This document shows positions 38,201 to 50,970 of a stretch of 64,000 nucleotides of DNA, one piece after another; within the stretch, counting starts at the first letter, position 1, and each line of letters begins with the position of its first letter. The stretch is from assembly GCA_037013685.1 (NCBI GenBank), contig CM072884.1, positions 105,823,548 through 105,887,547 on the forward strand, read 5' to 3'. The notes beneath the pieces are model-generated. The model was not told the DNA's origin, did not search any database, and saw only the letters and a program-made list of their open reading frames with translations. The position numbers and the translations under genes were made by a program. The stretch comes from Acridotheres tristis. Its lineage: Eukaryota; Chordata; Aves; Passeriformes; Sturnidae.

Positions 38201-38615
38201 GGCACAGGCTCCTTCAGCCAGGGGCACTCACCAGCTTCACTTCACCCATTGACACGGGCTGTTCATGGTACTACAGCATCTCTGAATGTGCCATTTTACA
38301 CTCCAACATCCTCCGGCGAAGCTAAGAGAGTAACAGAGCTCTTTGTGTGCTCATTTCTGTCTCAGGAATAATGTGCAGAGGGATGTGAAGCAAGAGCTGT
38401 GAGGAATGTAAGCCAATTTCTCTCCTCTCCTTCTCTCTCAGGACTGTGACCTGACAAAGCCAAAAAAGGTGGGGAGAAGTCTTTTCTCCTCACCCCCTGC
38501 TTGAGAAGGGCAGACAGAGCACAGGGCACACGGGATGGCAGCAGAGGTGTGTGTCCACACACCAGGCTGCAGGACTCCCTGCCACGGAGGAAGTACAACC
38601 AGGAACAAAAGGAAT
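35241..38615. other. Unique noncoding stretch, no gene recognised
   Basis: AT-rich up to about 38000, then a GC-richer patch (about 38080-38330) of unknown origin with few CpGs, so not a CpG island. Open frames are short (up to 109 codons at 37369-37698, minus) and unrecognisable. Confidence 0.55.
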
Positions 38616-38730
38616 ATCATAGTCATAGAATGGTCTGGGTTGGAAGGGACCTTAAAGGTCATCCAGCTCCAACTGACCCAGGACAGGGACACCTGGCACT
38701 GGATGAGGATGCTCTGAGCTCCACACATCC
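38616..38730 (-). mobile_element. CR1 LINE, very short 3' fragment, minus strand
   Basis: The plus text ATCATAGTCATAGAATGGTC, followed by GGGTTGGAAGGGACCTTAAA and then GTCATCCAGCTCCAAC, is the reverse complement of a CR1 3' terminus. Similarity weakens after ACACCTGGCACTGGATGAGG (about 38690-38709) and ends near 38730. The 168-codon open frame at 38438-38944 (minus) runs straight through this fragment and is an artefact of it. Confidence 0.92.
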
Positions 38731-39208
38731 TCTTGATGTGCCCACAATGGGAAAGGACACGTGCAAATAAGGTCATAGCAGCACCCCACATATTCCAGAT
38801 ACGTATTTTTCCTTTTTTTCTTCTATAAATTCTCCCATTTAGCACTTGTCCCGTTCCTTCCTGAGCCTTTTTTACCTTTTGCTGAACTTTGTTTCTCATG
38901 CAGAGCCCAGCAGTGAAAATGAGCCCCGGTTGTAAGGGGCACAAGTCTCAGGGCTGATGCAGCTGGGAACATCAGTGCTGCTCTGGGCAAGGGGTCATCT
39001 GCCCTGAGATGGTTGCAGCTGGTTATAGCCAACTCAGAGGCTGAGGCAAACCCCTCCCAGATTGGGGGAGCAAATCTGAGGAGCCTATGGCGCTCCTACA
39101 CAAGCATATTTAGGAAAAAATATCATCTGAAGGGAAGGGATTGGAGAGAGACAAGCAGAGCCAAAAGGGACAGGGAGTCCCCTAAGGGACTGCAGCTGTG
39201 GGTAACAG
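38731..39208. other. GC-richer stretch between CR1 and LTR, origin unknown
   Basis: About 480 bp that are richer in G and C than the surrounding unique sequence, with a purine-rich run at about 39130-39178. It lies immediately upstream of the ERVL-like LTR on the same strand. It could therefore be a remnant of retroviral 3' internal sequence (a polypurine tract normally abuts the 3' LTR), but I recognise no viral coding text in it. Confidence 0.35.
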
Positions 39209-39760
39209 TGCTGATTCTAACTGGAATTGAGCTGATTTTTTCATAGTAGATTGTATGGGGCTGTGTTTTAGATTTGTGCTGAAAAGCTGTGATGTTATCA
39301 CAGGGATGAGCTGAGCAGGACTCGCACAAAGCCAAGCCTTGGCCAAGCAGGCTGGGGGTGCACAAGAAACTGGGAGGGGACCCAGCCAGGAGAGCTGACC
39401 CCAACTGATCACAGGGATATCCCAGAACATATGGAATACTGCTCAGCATACAGAGCTGGGGAAGGAGGAGGAAAAGGGGGATTTTTGGACTCACGGCATT
39501 TTTCTTCCTAAGTCGCCATTACATATGATGGAGCCCTGCTGTCCTGGAGGGGTTGGCCTGCTTGCTTGGAAGTGGTGAATGAATTCTTTATTTTGCTTTG
39601 CTTGTGAGCAGGGTTTTTGCATTATCTGCTAAATTGTCTTTGTCTCAACCCCTGAGTTTTTTTCACTTTTACCCTTCGTATTCTCTCTTGCATTCCAACA
39701 TGGAGAGAGTGAGTGAGCAGCCATGTGGGGTGAGCTGTCAGCTGGGGTTAAACCAGGGCA
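39209..39760 (+). mobile_element. ERVL-like LTR, plus strand
   Basis: It starts near TGCTGATTCTAACTGG and passes through TTCATAGTAG, TTGTATGGGGCTGTGTTTTA, GATTTGTGCTGAAAAGC, GGCTGGGGGTGCACAAG and ACTGGGAGGGGACCCAGCC. It continues through ACATATGGAATACTGCTCAG, GTGGTGAATGAATTC and TTTTGCTTTGCTTG, and ends at GGGGTTAAACCAGGGCA. This order matches an avian ERVL-family LTR as I remember it and mirrors the copy at 11647-12218. The TATA position reads CATACAGAGC (about 39447-39456) and the poly(A) position reads GCTAAATTG (about 39628), both mutated, so it is probably inactive. No convincing target duplication. It is a solo LTR unless 38731-39208 proves to be internal sequence. Confidence 0.85.
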
Positions 39761-42700
39761 GGGACACTAAAGAACAGTGTGGGAGGGATGTAAGGGAGAA
39801 GGAAAGAGTGGGAAAAGCATCACAAGCACAACAATCTCAGCCTATTCACTATCTGTTTTCTCAGTGGGAATGAGCATGTGGTTTTGAGGATTGAGGTAGA
39901 GTGAATTGATGTGTAATCGTGCACTTCTTTCCTCACTAACTAAATTAGTGATCAGAAGTTTTATTTGGACTGGCTACAAATTGGGCTTCCTTCCTTTTCG
40001 TCCATCATAGTGCATAAGTATATTTTTTTTGGACTATAAAGTGTATTATTGTGTTCCCCTGATATATTTAATGGCACACTTCATATTCTTCCTTTTGTTC
40101 TCCCCCCTCTCTTATGATTCTTTCCACAAGTCCTCTGGAAATGAATAATAAACCACCGCAGTTTCTTCTGGATCCGAAGTTTTTTTGCAATGGAAGGACT
40201 GTGGGCAGTGACTCCTGGCCTGTAATTATATGAAAACACGACATGTTGCTTTTGTAGGGGTTTATTATTGAGAAATATCAGTTGTGGTTTTCTTTCCTTA
40301 CTGAGTAAGCAAACAGAAGAGAGAAAAACAATCTCTGCCTTCAAATATAAAGGTTCTGTGCCATCCTTGCCCTGTTCCAAGCTCCCAGTGCCTTCTGGAG
40401 CAGAACTGACACAGGTATGATCAGAGTATGCACCAATGTTTGCACAAGCACCCCACCAGCTGCAAGCCCCTGTTTGTGTGTCAGAGACCTCACTGCAGAA
40501 CACAGCTCTGCTCTGTTGGAGGAAGGCTGGCTCCACAGCTGATGTGGCAGTCAGTGCAGTCGAAAGAAAGGTCTAGTTCAGGAAATCTGTCCCTGATGTT
40601 TTCTTGCTAAAAGCATTTCTCAGTATATACAGCTCTCCTCTATCCCTGCATGGAAAAACAGAGAACACTGGGCACAATGAGGTTATGATTTTAGATTCTC
40701 AACCATCATTCAGAGTTCAGGGATTACTTTTTGAAAAATATTGTATTATACTCAGTCTATGATTCAGATAGAAAGTTATTTTCTCCCTGTCTAATAGGTA
40801 GGTCAATTGGCAGTGATGGGCAAACAGTTAAAATAAGTTCTTCAACATTCTGCCAAAGCAGAGCTGGGCCAGCAGATGCTTTCAGACAGGCAGGGGAGGA
40901 CAAGGTAAGAACAAGATATGCTTGGGCAGTATGACAGGACAGCTGTCTTTGTCAAATGGTTTGCATGCATATTTGGAAATGTGAATTTTAAAAGAATATG
41001 TTGCACACAGATCCTTGAAGATATTTACTATAAATCTCTTCTGAGAATCAGAAACTGAATAGGAGAAAACCCAACCAGCATTGATATTCAGGTATTAGCT
41101 GACATAAAGTGTCAGCTTGGAGGAGCAAAGGAGAGGCAACAGATCAATGATTGCCAAAGCAGAAGGAGCAGCTCCAGGCTGAGCACATCAGAGCTGTGCA
41201 TATTGCAGGCATGGTAAAAGAAGAAAACCAAAAGTACAAATGGGAAATAGGTGATGTGCCTTTGAATGGGACATCAAATGGGGGAGTGACATGGTATTAA
41301 CATTTATTTTTATCTGGGGATACTGTAATAGAATACTGGTGTTTTCTGCAGGAGGACAAGAACAGAACAATAGGTCTTGCTTCATCTCACTCCATTTTTA
41401 GGTTACTTTTCTGTCAGCATTGTGATATATACAGATGGTGCTGTTTGAGGAGTATTTGTGTGGTTGGGTACATTGTTAGATTAAAGCACTAGCTGAATTT
41501 TCTTTCTGAAAGCTCACTCAAAACTTCATTATTGCTGAAGTGACCACAGGAGTCATAGGTCTGAAAGAACTGTGCTCTGCACCTCACTGACATTATCTTC
41601 TATCTAGCTCCTACTTGCTCAGTAAGTTCAAGAGAAAAAAACAACTAATAAATTAAAGGGCATATCATGTGGTAATGCCTAAATTGCTAGTAGTGCTATT
41701 TATAAATAATTCAAAATAAAATGAAAGCCACAGCAAACACAGCTGTAGTTTATTTGCTGTCACCCACCTGCTGGTGAATCTAGCATTGAGCTGTAGCAGT
41801 TGCTTCTCAGCTTCAAACAAACAAAAAAAAAAATCTATTATTGTTGTTATTATTGTCACTACTAAACCCTCACTTGGATACCTACAATTTGCAAAGCCTG
41901 GTTCTTGGCATGTTTTGGTGAAGTGTCACACCAGAATTTTCTCCACTGCAGTCAGGACACTCATCTGCAGTGTGACTCAAACCTTCCTGGCATTGCACAT
42001 CTTTCAGAGGCTACCATGCAGTGGAGTGTACACAGTTACTTTAGTAGAAAATATTAGGGATGACAATTCTTTAAATTCATCATGCATAGAATATTCTTGT
42101 CTTTATGTGTCTCTGTGTTTGCCATCCTCTGAAAGACAAGCTTATGAAGATTATATACTTGACCATTTTCTGTGCCTCTGTGCCATTTCTTGACACCACT
42201 CATTAAACACAATACTTCTACCAGTACCCCTCCTATTTGTTGTTGAAATACTCCTGATAATATGATTTTTTTTCCTCATATTTCTGATCTGGATGGATTT
42301 TTAAGTAATATCCAGGTGGTTTTATTCCTTTTCTCACTAAACTCCTTTTCTAACTATGTTCTCTGGCTTTCTGTTTGACATCCTTGTAAATTCTCCTCCG
42401 GATGTATGATGACTTTTTTGGCTGTGGAGTAAGTCACTATAAAGAGAACATTCTTTGATCCTATGGGACTTCCTAACCATATGTGCAGAATGAAAAAAAA
42501 AATCCACTTTTCAACACAAAATAAAATGTTGTGAAAGAGTATCTTGTCTAAAAGCAGGAATAAGTAAAGGATAAAGGAACTACCAGTGCAACTTTGACAC
42601 CTGTTGTAAGGGCATAGGAAGTTTTAAAAGCCAGGTCTGCTGTGTTGTTTGTCAAAGATGTCACTTTTCTGTGTATCACATCCTCACTCCACTGAAGAAG

Positions 42701-45700
42701 CCTAAACCACATCTAATCCATAAACCTTTCCTGCTGACCTCTCCAGTTCTTCCTCCTGCAACTTCCTTTTCCTCAATCACAAGGGTTAGATCAATTATTT
42801 ACATTGGCTACTTGATTTTAATTGGCTGCATACACAGAATTTCAAAGGAAAGGTTAAATTCAAGTGTGCTTTCCCCAGGTTCAAGTGTTAGAGAAGGAAA
42901 ATGGGAGCAGGAAGGCTCTGCCATGCTGTGGGGAGAGCTGTTCTGGAAACAGTCTTGGAATGGGTATAAAGATGAACAAATGTTAATGTTAAAAATAAAA
43001 TATTCCAAGGAACAGCTTTAAAGAGCTGTGGAAGGAATTTGTTTTTCCCTTGCTTTTGTCCAAGAAATTAAGAGACTAGGGGGAGGTGAGCTGCAATAAA
43101 TCACACAAAGTGGTTTCCTATCTGAATGGCAGTGAACTCTGCCAACTGGTGGCAAAAGTTCACTCTTTACTCTGCTTATGGAACATATCTTGCTAATAGA
43201 CCAAACAGAATAAACAGGCTCTTTATACAAATAAGAAGTGTTTGGAAGGCCTGGGAAGAAGGAGTGCCAGGCAAAAGGGAAGTGAATTGGAGCCTTATAC
43301 GCTTTTGAAGTCTTCTCTATTTATAATCACATCCAATTTAACTGAAATACTTGGCAAAAACGAAAGTAATTTTTAAAGAAAAACTGCATCTTTATCAGAA
43401 GTGTTTTCCCTGAGAAATCCTAGGAATATTTCTCGTATATCTCTTAAAACACAAAGACTTTCATTACTGTGCTAGCAGACCATGCCAGCATTATGAAATC
43501 AAAGCTCACTTTGAACAGTAAAATATACAGAATGCACAGTAGGATTCCCTGCTTTAGATCTATAGCTCCAAACAATAGAGTAAGTTGCTATTACTTGACA
43601 GATCTCTGGAAGATATCTTCTTCCTCAGCATCAGAGAAGGGGAAGTGTTTGCTTAATGTGTCAGGGTCCTGACTCCAGGTTTTTTAGTTCTCTCTCCTAT
43701 GAGCAATAATTGTCTCAACAATCACTGATTTCCCCCAACATCTCACATTAATATACTCAAATCCATTAAAAGTCCCCTCCAACTGTGCATGATTAAAAGA
43801 AAAAAAGCAGGATGTTTGAAGTGAGAGAACTAACTGTGTTAAATCACTTATATTCCTAAAAGAACAACCAAGAAAAATTATCATTTTTCATTTATACTGA
43901 CGTTAGATACCTTTCCAGATTTCAGGATACTTTTTAAAATATGAATTGATAATATTTTACTACAACCATTCCTATTTATTGAGTGCACTGGAATTATTAT
44001 GAATTACTGAGTTTTGAACCATTTCCACACAACTTGCTGCTTGGCATTGGAAATGCATGTTTTATTTCAAAGGAAATTTCAAAGAGAATATTCCCTTCTA
44101 CAGGGGAATTGGGAAGGAGAGGACTTTGGAGGGTTCCTAGAGCTCAGAGGAAGGGGGGACCCTGTACAGTAGGATTTTCCTGGTGATCATTGATGGGACT
44201 AGGATGGCTACATCATTTTTATCAGGCTGGCTGCTTGGGGAATAGGAAGGTGGAGAGGGATCAAAGAATGGAGCTACAGGGATTCCAAGCAGAGCAGAGC
44301 AAAACGTTCAGTGAAATCTTCCAAAAATAATGAAACGGACTTTTTACTACAACTCTGTGTGTATCATGATACTGAGAAACAGTAAGAGGAATGAAGAGGG
44401 ATAGACCAAAAAGAAGGCAGTTTCAATTCCCACAAAGTGCCAGGTGGTAACTTTATCAGAGAAGCTGGTGGTCTTAACATTCCATTTTAAAAACAGATCT
44501 CAGTGTTGCTGTGTCTGGGTTTTTTTTGTGGGGGAAATGTTCCTCACTTTGCAGACTTTCAACAAATCACAGAGCTCTCCTGTAGTGAAAAAAGCCATGC
44601 TGTTTGTGCTCTTATTCATCCCTGTGGTTGTAAAGTGAAGATTCATGCTGTGCCACCGTTTCTTGTGCCCAAACTTTGTTAGTGCCCTCATCGTACAAAG
44701 AAGATATCAAAATGCTCAAGGCACACACATCCCAGAGCAGCACCATTAATGCAGCACCACAAGCCCTTTGCACTGTGTGATTCACTCTGGGAATTCTGAT
44801 GATCTGAACTGTCAGGTGTGAACCACTCCCACATTGTTAGGAGTGGAAGATTGCATAATTGAAGAGTAATTATTCCCCAGTATGCAATAAGATTCTGACT
44901 CAAATATTTAAAAGATTTTCTTTGCCTTTGAAACTGAAGTGTTGTTTCAAATAAAGCAATTTGCATTCCTAAATCATTTTGGATCTTGAGAAAAATTTAT
45001 GTATGGAAATAATATACCATTTTAGCTATGAAAATTTTTAACATACTCTCTTCCTAAAAAAATAAACCAAAAAAACCTCATTTATTTTTTAACTTACATT
45101 TCTGTGATTGTCATTCATAGTAATATCAGCAGTGTTCTTTGTACAGTTCTGAAAATGATCTGCAGTGTTCAGTTCCTGCTTCTACTTTTCTAGCTGTCTT
45201 CTGATGGAAATGAACATCCTGATGCTTCATTTTCATGACAAAGACCATAGCAGAAAATAATACAGACCAAGTCTTCTCCTGACATTGACTGAGGTAAGTA
45301 AGGAGATTGGGATGAAAATAAGATTCTTCACTCACATTTTAGCACTGTTATCAACAGGAATCCACAGATACTAGTTACAGAGGGGATATTGATATGCATC
45401 ATGTTCAGCATTGCAAGTGTAGTATGAATTACATTTTAAGGGTTTTTCACTTCCTGCAGTACTGACATGTATTTCAGGCATCATCAAGAGTTCTTCTGCA
45501 GAGAACAATGAAATATGATTACATTTGTCATAACTGCAATATACCTTACCACCAAAGACAAATTAACTGGAAAGGTTCCTCGTGCTTTTTCCTTCTGTTG
45601 AATTATTTGAAACTGTCATTTTTACAGCAAAAATTACTGTTGCAATCCTGTGTGCAAACCAGTTGTAACAGGTTCAAGTTCAGCAAATCCATTTTCAAGG

Positions 45701-48700
45701 TTGTGCTGCTGCTTTTACTTCTGTGAGGGCAAAGAGAAAGAATATGAGCTTTTCTACACTGCATTAATTATCTTTATTCAACAGTTTCAGGAAAGAAGCA
45801 AAAGTTTCAGTACCAAGTTGAGCTTATTTGTTGATTACTCTGTTTTTCTCTTTATCAGTCCCATTTTTTATGTTCAGTTAATAGTATGTGTTGCAAAGAT
45901 TGTGGAGTTTTCTTCATTCTACAAACTAAGAATGATATTGAGTCTACAACTGCATTTTTTGTCACTAAATTTCTATGTACATGTAGAAACTGTAATGCAT
46001 TTCCAAATAGGAAGATAGCTATATACTGATAAAGTATATAGTATATTAATGTCCATTAAAGATAATTTAAGGAATCTCTTAGAAGTAATAGAATTCTTTC
46101 AGTTCAGATTCTTTTTGGATATTCTTTCTCCTTACCTTTTCTCATAATTTCACCATGTCCCACATTTGGAATTTGTAGACAGGAAAAAGATTGTACAAGG
46201 ACACTAATCAGTGAAAGATATTTTAAATTTATATGAAAAGAAACCAACTTTCTCTTTAAGCAGGAAAGAATGAGCAAATGAAGCAGAAGTGTTGTTGCCA
46301 AAATGGATATCAGCAGCCGTCAGGCAGGAAAGAAAAGCCTTATAGCTGAGGCAACAGAGTAAATGGATGATAGCCCAGAAACAACAGAAGGATCTGGCAG
46401 TGGAGCAAATGTTGCAAACATCTGCCTGGTATCTGTGGTGCATCAGGGCTCTGCAGTGTTTTCATCAGTTCCTTTTATCTCCTGAGTACTGATCTTATCC
46501 TCTGTCACTCTGTGCCCACAAGGATCCTTCGTCCCTCCTATGTTTTTGTGTTTTGTGTCCTGCAGCCTAATTCTCTTCACTTTGCTTTGCTCAGAAGGCA
46601 CCACAAAGGCTTGTTCCTGTGTCCTAATGACTAGAAAATAGTTGGGAAAAAGGAGTCCTCTGTGAGGCAAGAGGCAAATTAATGTCCCAAGAGGAGCTTG
46701 TATGTTCTTCTGCACTTGCTGCAGCCCATTTGTGTTGGTAGTGCTCAGCCCTTTCAAGACTCCAGGCCATCAAGTGAGTCTGAAAGTCACACAGCATTTG
46801 ATCTCCAGATGAGGCAGTGACACTGAGAGAATCTACAGCAGTGGAACAGTAACTTATGAAAGAAGGCAAAATTTGCATTCATCACAATGCCTACCTTTTA
46901 GTAGAAATCAACATGCTATTCTCAACCTTCCTTGAGTGAGTTATCTTCTCTCATTACACTAGGAGATTGCTAAAGCAGTGCTCTAAATGTCTCTTATGTA
47001 GTTTACATAAGCTGAACACAAGTCTTTTGATATTTCTAAACATAAACACACAAGGTCAATCCACCTTCTTCAGCTGGCATTAGGATAAAGCCATTTCCAG
47101 AAGTGCTGCAACAAACTGGCAGTGCTCCAATTTGCTTTTCTTTTGTCTTCTGAAAGAAGTGTCAAGCAGTGTTTCTTGTTGATGGATCGAATAGGTCTTC
47201 AGAGTCTATGTACAATGAGAAATTCTTTCAGAGAGCTTTTCCATTCATACAAATTATTACTAATTGTTAAGCTTCATAGAAATAAGTATTCAGTGTGTTC
47301 TATTAAATCTGGATCTTCTCTTACCCTCATGTTGCAATTCCTCACCCAGTGATTCATGCATCTCTCTTCTGCATCCTCACATACTAAACTCAGTTAACAG
47401 AGATTTAAGATTCAAGATTAGCACTACAAGAAAGCAAAAAAACAAATTAAAATCTTTTTACCTAACCTAGGTATAGGCTTTCTTTTTGATGTGTACAGCA
47501 CTGTCCTTTCTGCTAAGCAGCTAAGTTCCTTATAATCATCCAGATCAGTACCTGTTTAAAGCACATAATGGCGTTCTCCTTGAGCACTGGTTTAATGTAC
47601 AAAAGAAGATTTGTGGAAGGAAAGATGCTGCAAATCTGTGCCTTGTCCTCACAAAGAACAAGGATATGGCCCGAGCAAGTTTTCAGATTCAAGATCTGGG
47701 AATCACTTCTAGGAGCCATAAAGCAAAAGTAGCATCAGTATTGCACCTATAATTCACATCAGATGACCAACATGTAACATCTGTTGCCCAAAATGGATCC
47801 ATAATTCTTTAGCATCTTGTGTAGAATATAAGCAATCAGGCTGAGTGAGCCAAGATCAAAGGGGTGGAGTACACTGCAGACTAATAGTAGAACAATATTC
47901 TCTGTAAAATTCTTTCAAAGTAAAACAGTAGGCATTTGAAGTCTTGAGAGTATGTGGAGGAAGAGATTAAAATTTTTTTTAATGCAGTTGATCCTAAGAA
48001 CTGCAGAATTTCTAAGGGGAGGAAATATTTAACATTACCTTCCATGAAAGAAAAATCCAGTAAATATTTTGCAGTAAAAGAAGTGGAAGGACTTTTTTTT
48101 TCCTTAGGGAATAAATAATGCTGCTACTGAAGTTAGCATCTATTGGAATGTGGATACCACAATGCAAAACACAGGGGTTTGAACAAGAAGGTATGTTTCT
48201 GTACCAAAAATTTGCTACACAGGTATCCCACACCAATGTGTGTGAAATTCTTATTCAGGTAAAGCCTTATTAATGTGCTTTTGGATGGAATAAGGCTTGT
48301 GCTGAAATATGTTCCTCCTCTTTGGACAAATACGTTGTCACTCATGTCAGACTCAGGAATCAAATTGGATCCTTTTATGTCATCTTCCTCTACCAGCCTG
48401 TGAGTTCCATCCCATTGGTTGGTCTCTATTTTTTGTAGCTCTAACAGAAACCAAGCTGGCAAAACTTAGAAAAGGTCAGTGTTTGCAGTGGCCGTGCTGG
48501 TCAGGACCAAGAAACAAAATTCAGCTCTCACATAAGATGTCTGTTCAATAAAACCTAAAACTTTCATTTTACTTTCAGAAAATGGATATAACCTTTTTTG
48601 CACAAGTGGGGAGGTCTGTGAGTTGAATAACCTTGGTGTTAGGTACTCTTCAATATTTGACATTTTTTGTAATCACTCTTACAGAAAAAAAAATCATATA

Positions 48701-50248
48701 GACTCTTGTGGAATCCTGGAATATGCAAGGACACTTTACTGGGTATTTTTGCTTCCTTCCACTCATAGTCTTGAACTTCTAAAAATACTTGGAAGAATAT
48801 AATTAAGAGACTTAATTCCCTAGTCAGGCACTTATGTGTTTGAGCACTTAATGATGTCACTGAGGAAGCCTCATTTGCTCAAGTTCCTTATCCTCATTTC
48901 AATTCACAGGCTGAATGAGGTATAATTTTTACATATAAACATGCATTTTTTTATCTTTCTTGGTCTTCTGCTCATTTGGGACTTTTGAGATTATCAGATT
49001 CTGAAGAATCCACCAGACTAGCAAAAAGATTGATTCTGATTTACATTTTTCATTTACTGCTGTGTTTTTAAATATTGAATAAGCAAAGTTTGTGCAACTT
49101 GATTGTTGGTGCAAAATAAATTACAATAATTTGTAGAAACACTTTTTTTCAGTGTCAACTTCATGGTGTCCTATGCCTGTAAGTCAGGCAGAAGACAAAC
49201 AGCTGGCTTACCTGTGCAGGGCAGTGTGGCAGCCCTGAAATGAGGCAGAGAGGCCTTGCTGGTTGGAAGGGGCAGGTTCACAGTAGATCCTACTCCTGGA
49301 GCTTTCTTTCTGCCATTTTCCTGCCTTGAACCAGATCAGATTAAAGAATAAGGAGAAGGAAATAAATTATGACCCTGCCCATTACTTCCCCAGACCTTCC
49401 ACTAGACCAGGGTACTCAAAAGCCTAAACCAGGTTGCTTCTCCCTACAGATGGGCAATGTTTTTTCATTAAATTTAATTTCCCCCCTTATATCCTTTTCC
49501 CCTCACAAGAAGCAGGATCTTCCCGTAAATCAGTGGAATGCTGGCTTCTCTAGTGATCCATAGCACCACATGGTGATCACTTGACCTGAGGGGTGACAGT
49601 GACTGTAAGGTCTGTTTTCTATTCCAGAGCAGGTGGAAAAGAGGTCAAATAATGGCTGTAGTGGATTTCTAGAGAAGACATAAAATAATAAAAGCATGAT
49701 TGTGGCAATCCTTTCTCCATCAGACTTTGTTTACAACAATCTGTTGTTCAGTGGGCAGCCTGGACTTCTCGTTGGACTAAGATGGCATATTTCCTTCAAA
49801 AATCAGTGTAAATTTGTGCTTCCACATGTACTGTACCCAACCCTAGTCACCATTTCAAAGCAATATACATTTATACACATTAGTACACCCAATAGCCATG
49901 ACTTACAAAAAAAGATTGCAGATTTCTAAGTGGTTTTAGGCAACCTGTGCGCTTGTATTGAGTAGGTGGAATCAAGAAACTCATACACCAAATTGCAATG
50001 TACAGTTTCCAGCTGTAGAAACCCACCTGTGTAAAGTAATATGAGGAGAGGGGAAAGACATAGTCTGGTATAATAAATCTGAACAGGGTCAGCAATGGAG
50101 AGGAGAAGAAAATCACTTTCCTGAAAAATGAACAGAAATCTGCCCTTTTGATTTATTTTCTTCTTATTACAACAATCTGATTATAGTACTAGGTATCTGA
50201 CACAATTCATTACAGGACAGTAAAGCAACTAACTAAAGGTGCAGGAAG
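39761..50248. other. Long unique noncoding stretch, no gene recognised
   Basis: About 10.5 kb without a mobile element I can identify. It contains TTA/TTG-rich low-complexity sequence (about 41822-41862). Several open frames are within chance expectation: 151 codons at 40081-40536 (minus), 139 at 41774-42193 (plus), 109 at 48133-48462 (minus), and two overlapping frames at 46443-46878 (minus). None has a domain, a convincing start or paired splice signals that I can support. Confidence 0.55.
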
Positions 50249-50696
50249 TGTGGAACTGAGTCTTCTGTGCTTGGCCTGCACTAAAACTTTGTGACTGACT
50301 TATTTGGCAGAAACACTCAGTTACATTCTGACAGCCATTCCAGAAGTGTTGGATCCCAGAAACCTGGGGTTTGTGAGCTTTCTGTGCTTTCTGGCCCTGA
50401 TCCCCTGGAGAACACTGCTTTTGACCTGAGGCCTTGGAGAAGGCTTCCAAATTTTAGTTATGGAGTTAAAATCACTGGTGTGTAGTTAAATAGAAGTGTG
50501 TGCCGTCACATGGTGAAGGTTTTGAAATTTGAGGTTTTTACAGTATAGTAATAAGTATGGGATGAGATGGAGGATTTTGGGTGGTGTCCCTTTTGATGTT
50601 CATCTTCCTTCTTCTTCATAATTTCAGGTAGTAGTTTCTGGTTGGTCAGTCAGTGTCACACTGAGGGTCACGGGAAGTTAGTTATTGGGTTAAAAG

Positions 50697-50709
50697 TATA
50701 AATAATATA
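50697..50709 (+). promoter_or_regulatory. LTR TATA box
   Basis: TATAAATAATATA within the LTR, 140 bp before its AATAAA signal. It is an intact core-promoter element pointing towards higher coordinates. Activity cannot be judged from sequence. Confidence 0.65.
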
Positions 50710-50836
50710 GGTGTTAATTCTCTACTGGACTGTTTAGTTTTGCAGACCTTGTAGCAGCTGCATCTTCCTCCATTTTCCTCGCTTCTAGCAGTAGCTAGGA
50801 GTGTTGCTGAACGTTCTATACTTTTTGATAAGATTT

Positions 50837-50842
50837 AATAAA
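50837..50842 (+). terminator. LTR polyadenylation signal AATAAA
   Basis: AATAAA in the context GATTTAATAAACAAAC, downstream of the LTR TATA box and about 130 bp before the LTR end. Confidence 0.65.
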
Positions 50843-50970
50843 CAAACAAGCCTGAACACGAGAAAATCTGTCTCCTTCGTGTATTTTTCAATCCTGGCTC
50901 TGAGTGAAGGCAGAAGAGACTGAGACAACCCAGTGAGGAAGTGGTACAAAACTCCCACCACTGTTACACA

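Larger units (their letters stand above)
50249..50970 (+). mobile_element. Well-preserved retroviral LTR with 4-bp target duplication, plus strand
   Basis: The edges are TGTGGAAC... and ...GTTACACA, giving a TGTG inverted repeat at the ends. They are flanked by GAAG (50245-50248) and GAAG (50971-50974), a 4-bp target duplication as produced by ERV1-type integration. Inside, TATAAATAATATA (50697-50709) is followed 140 bp later by AATAAA (50837-50842), the expected U3-R order for the plus strand. The text closely resembles an avian LTR I associate with songbird genomes; the family name is not certain. Compared with the two ERVL-like LTRs here, its promoter and poly(A) signals are intact, so it is probably the youngest insertion in the window. 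No internal viral sequence follows, hence solo LTR. Confidence 0.88.

Noticed and set aside
38438..38944. 168-codon open frame on the minus strand, the longest seen
   Set aside because: It reads through the CR1 3' fragment at 38616-38730 and GC-rich flanks. The translation contains antisense-frame CR1 text and no known domain.
40081..40536. 151-codon open frame on the minus strand
   Set aside because: No recognisable domain, signal peptide or splice context. One frame of this length is near chance expectation for 64 kb at this base composition.
40750..40770. TCTATGATTC motif resembling a CR1 tail
   Set aside because: No CR1 body on either side.
46443..46878. Two overlapping minus-strand open frames, possible frameshifted gene
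   Set aside because: Neither translation is recognisable, no single-base change gives an obviously better protein, and no splice pair supports an exon.
28897..47860. A shared TGAGCCAAGATCAA string near 28901 and 47844
   Set aside because: A single 14-base match with unrelated flanks is compatible with chance in 64 kb.
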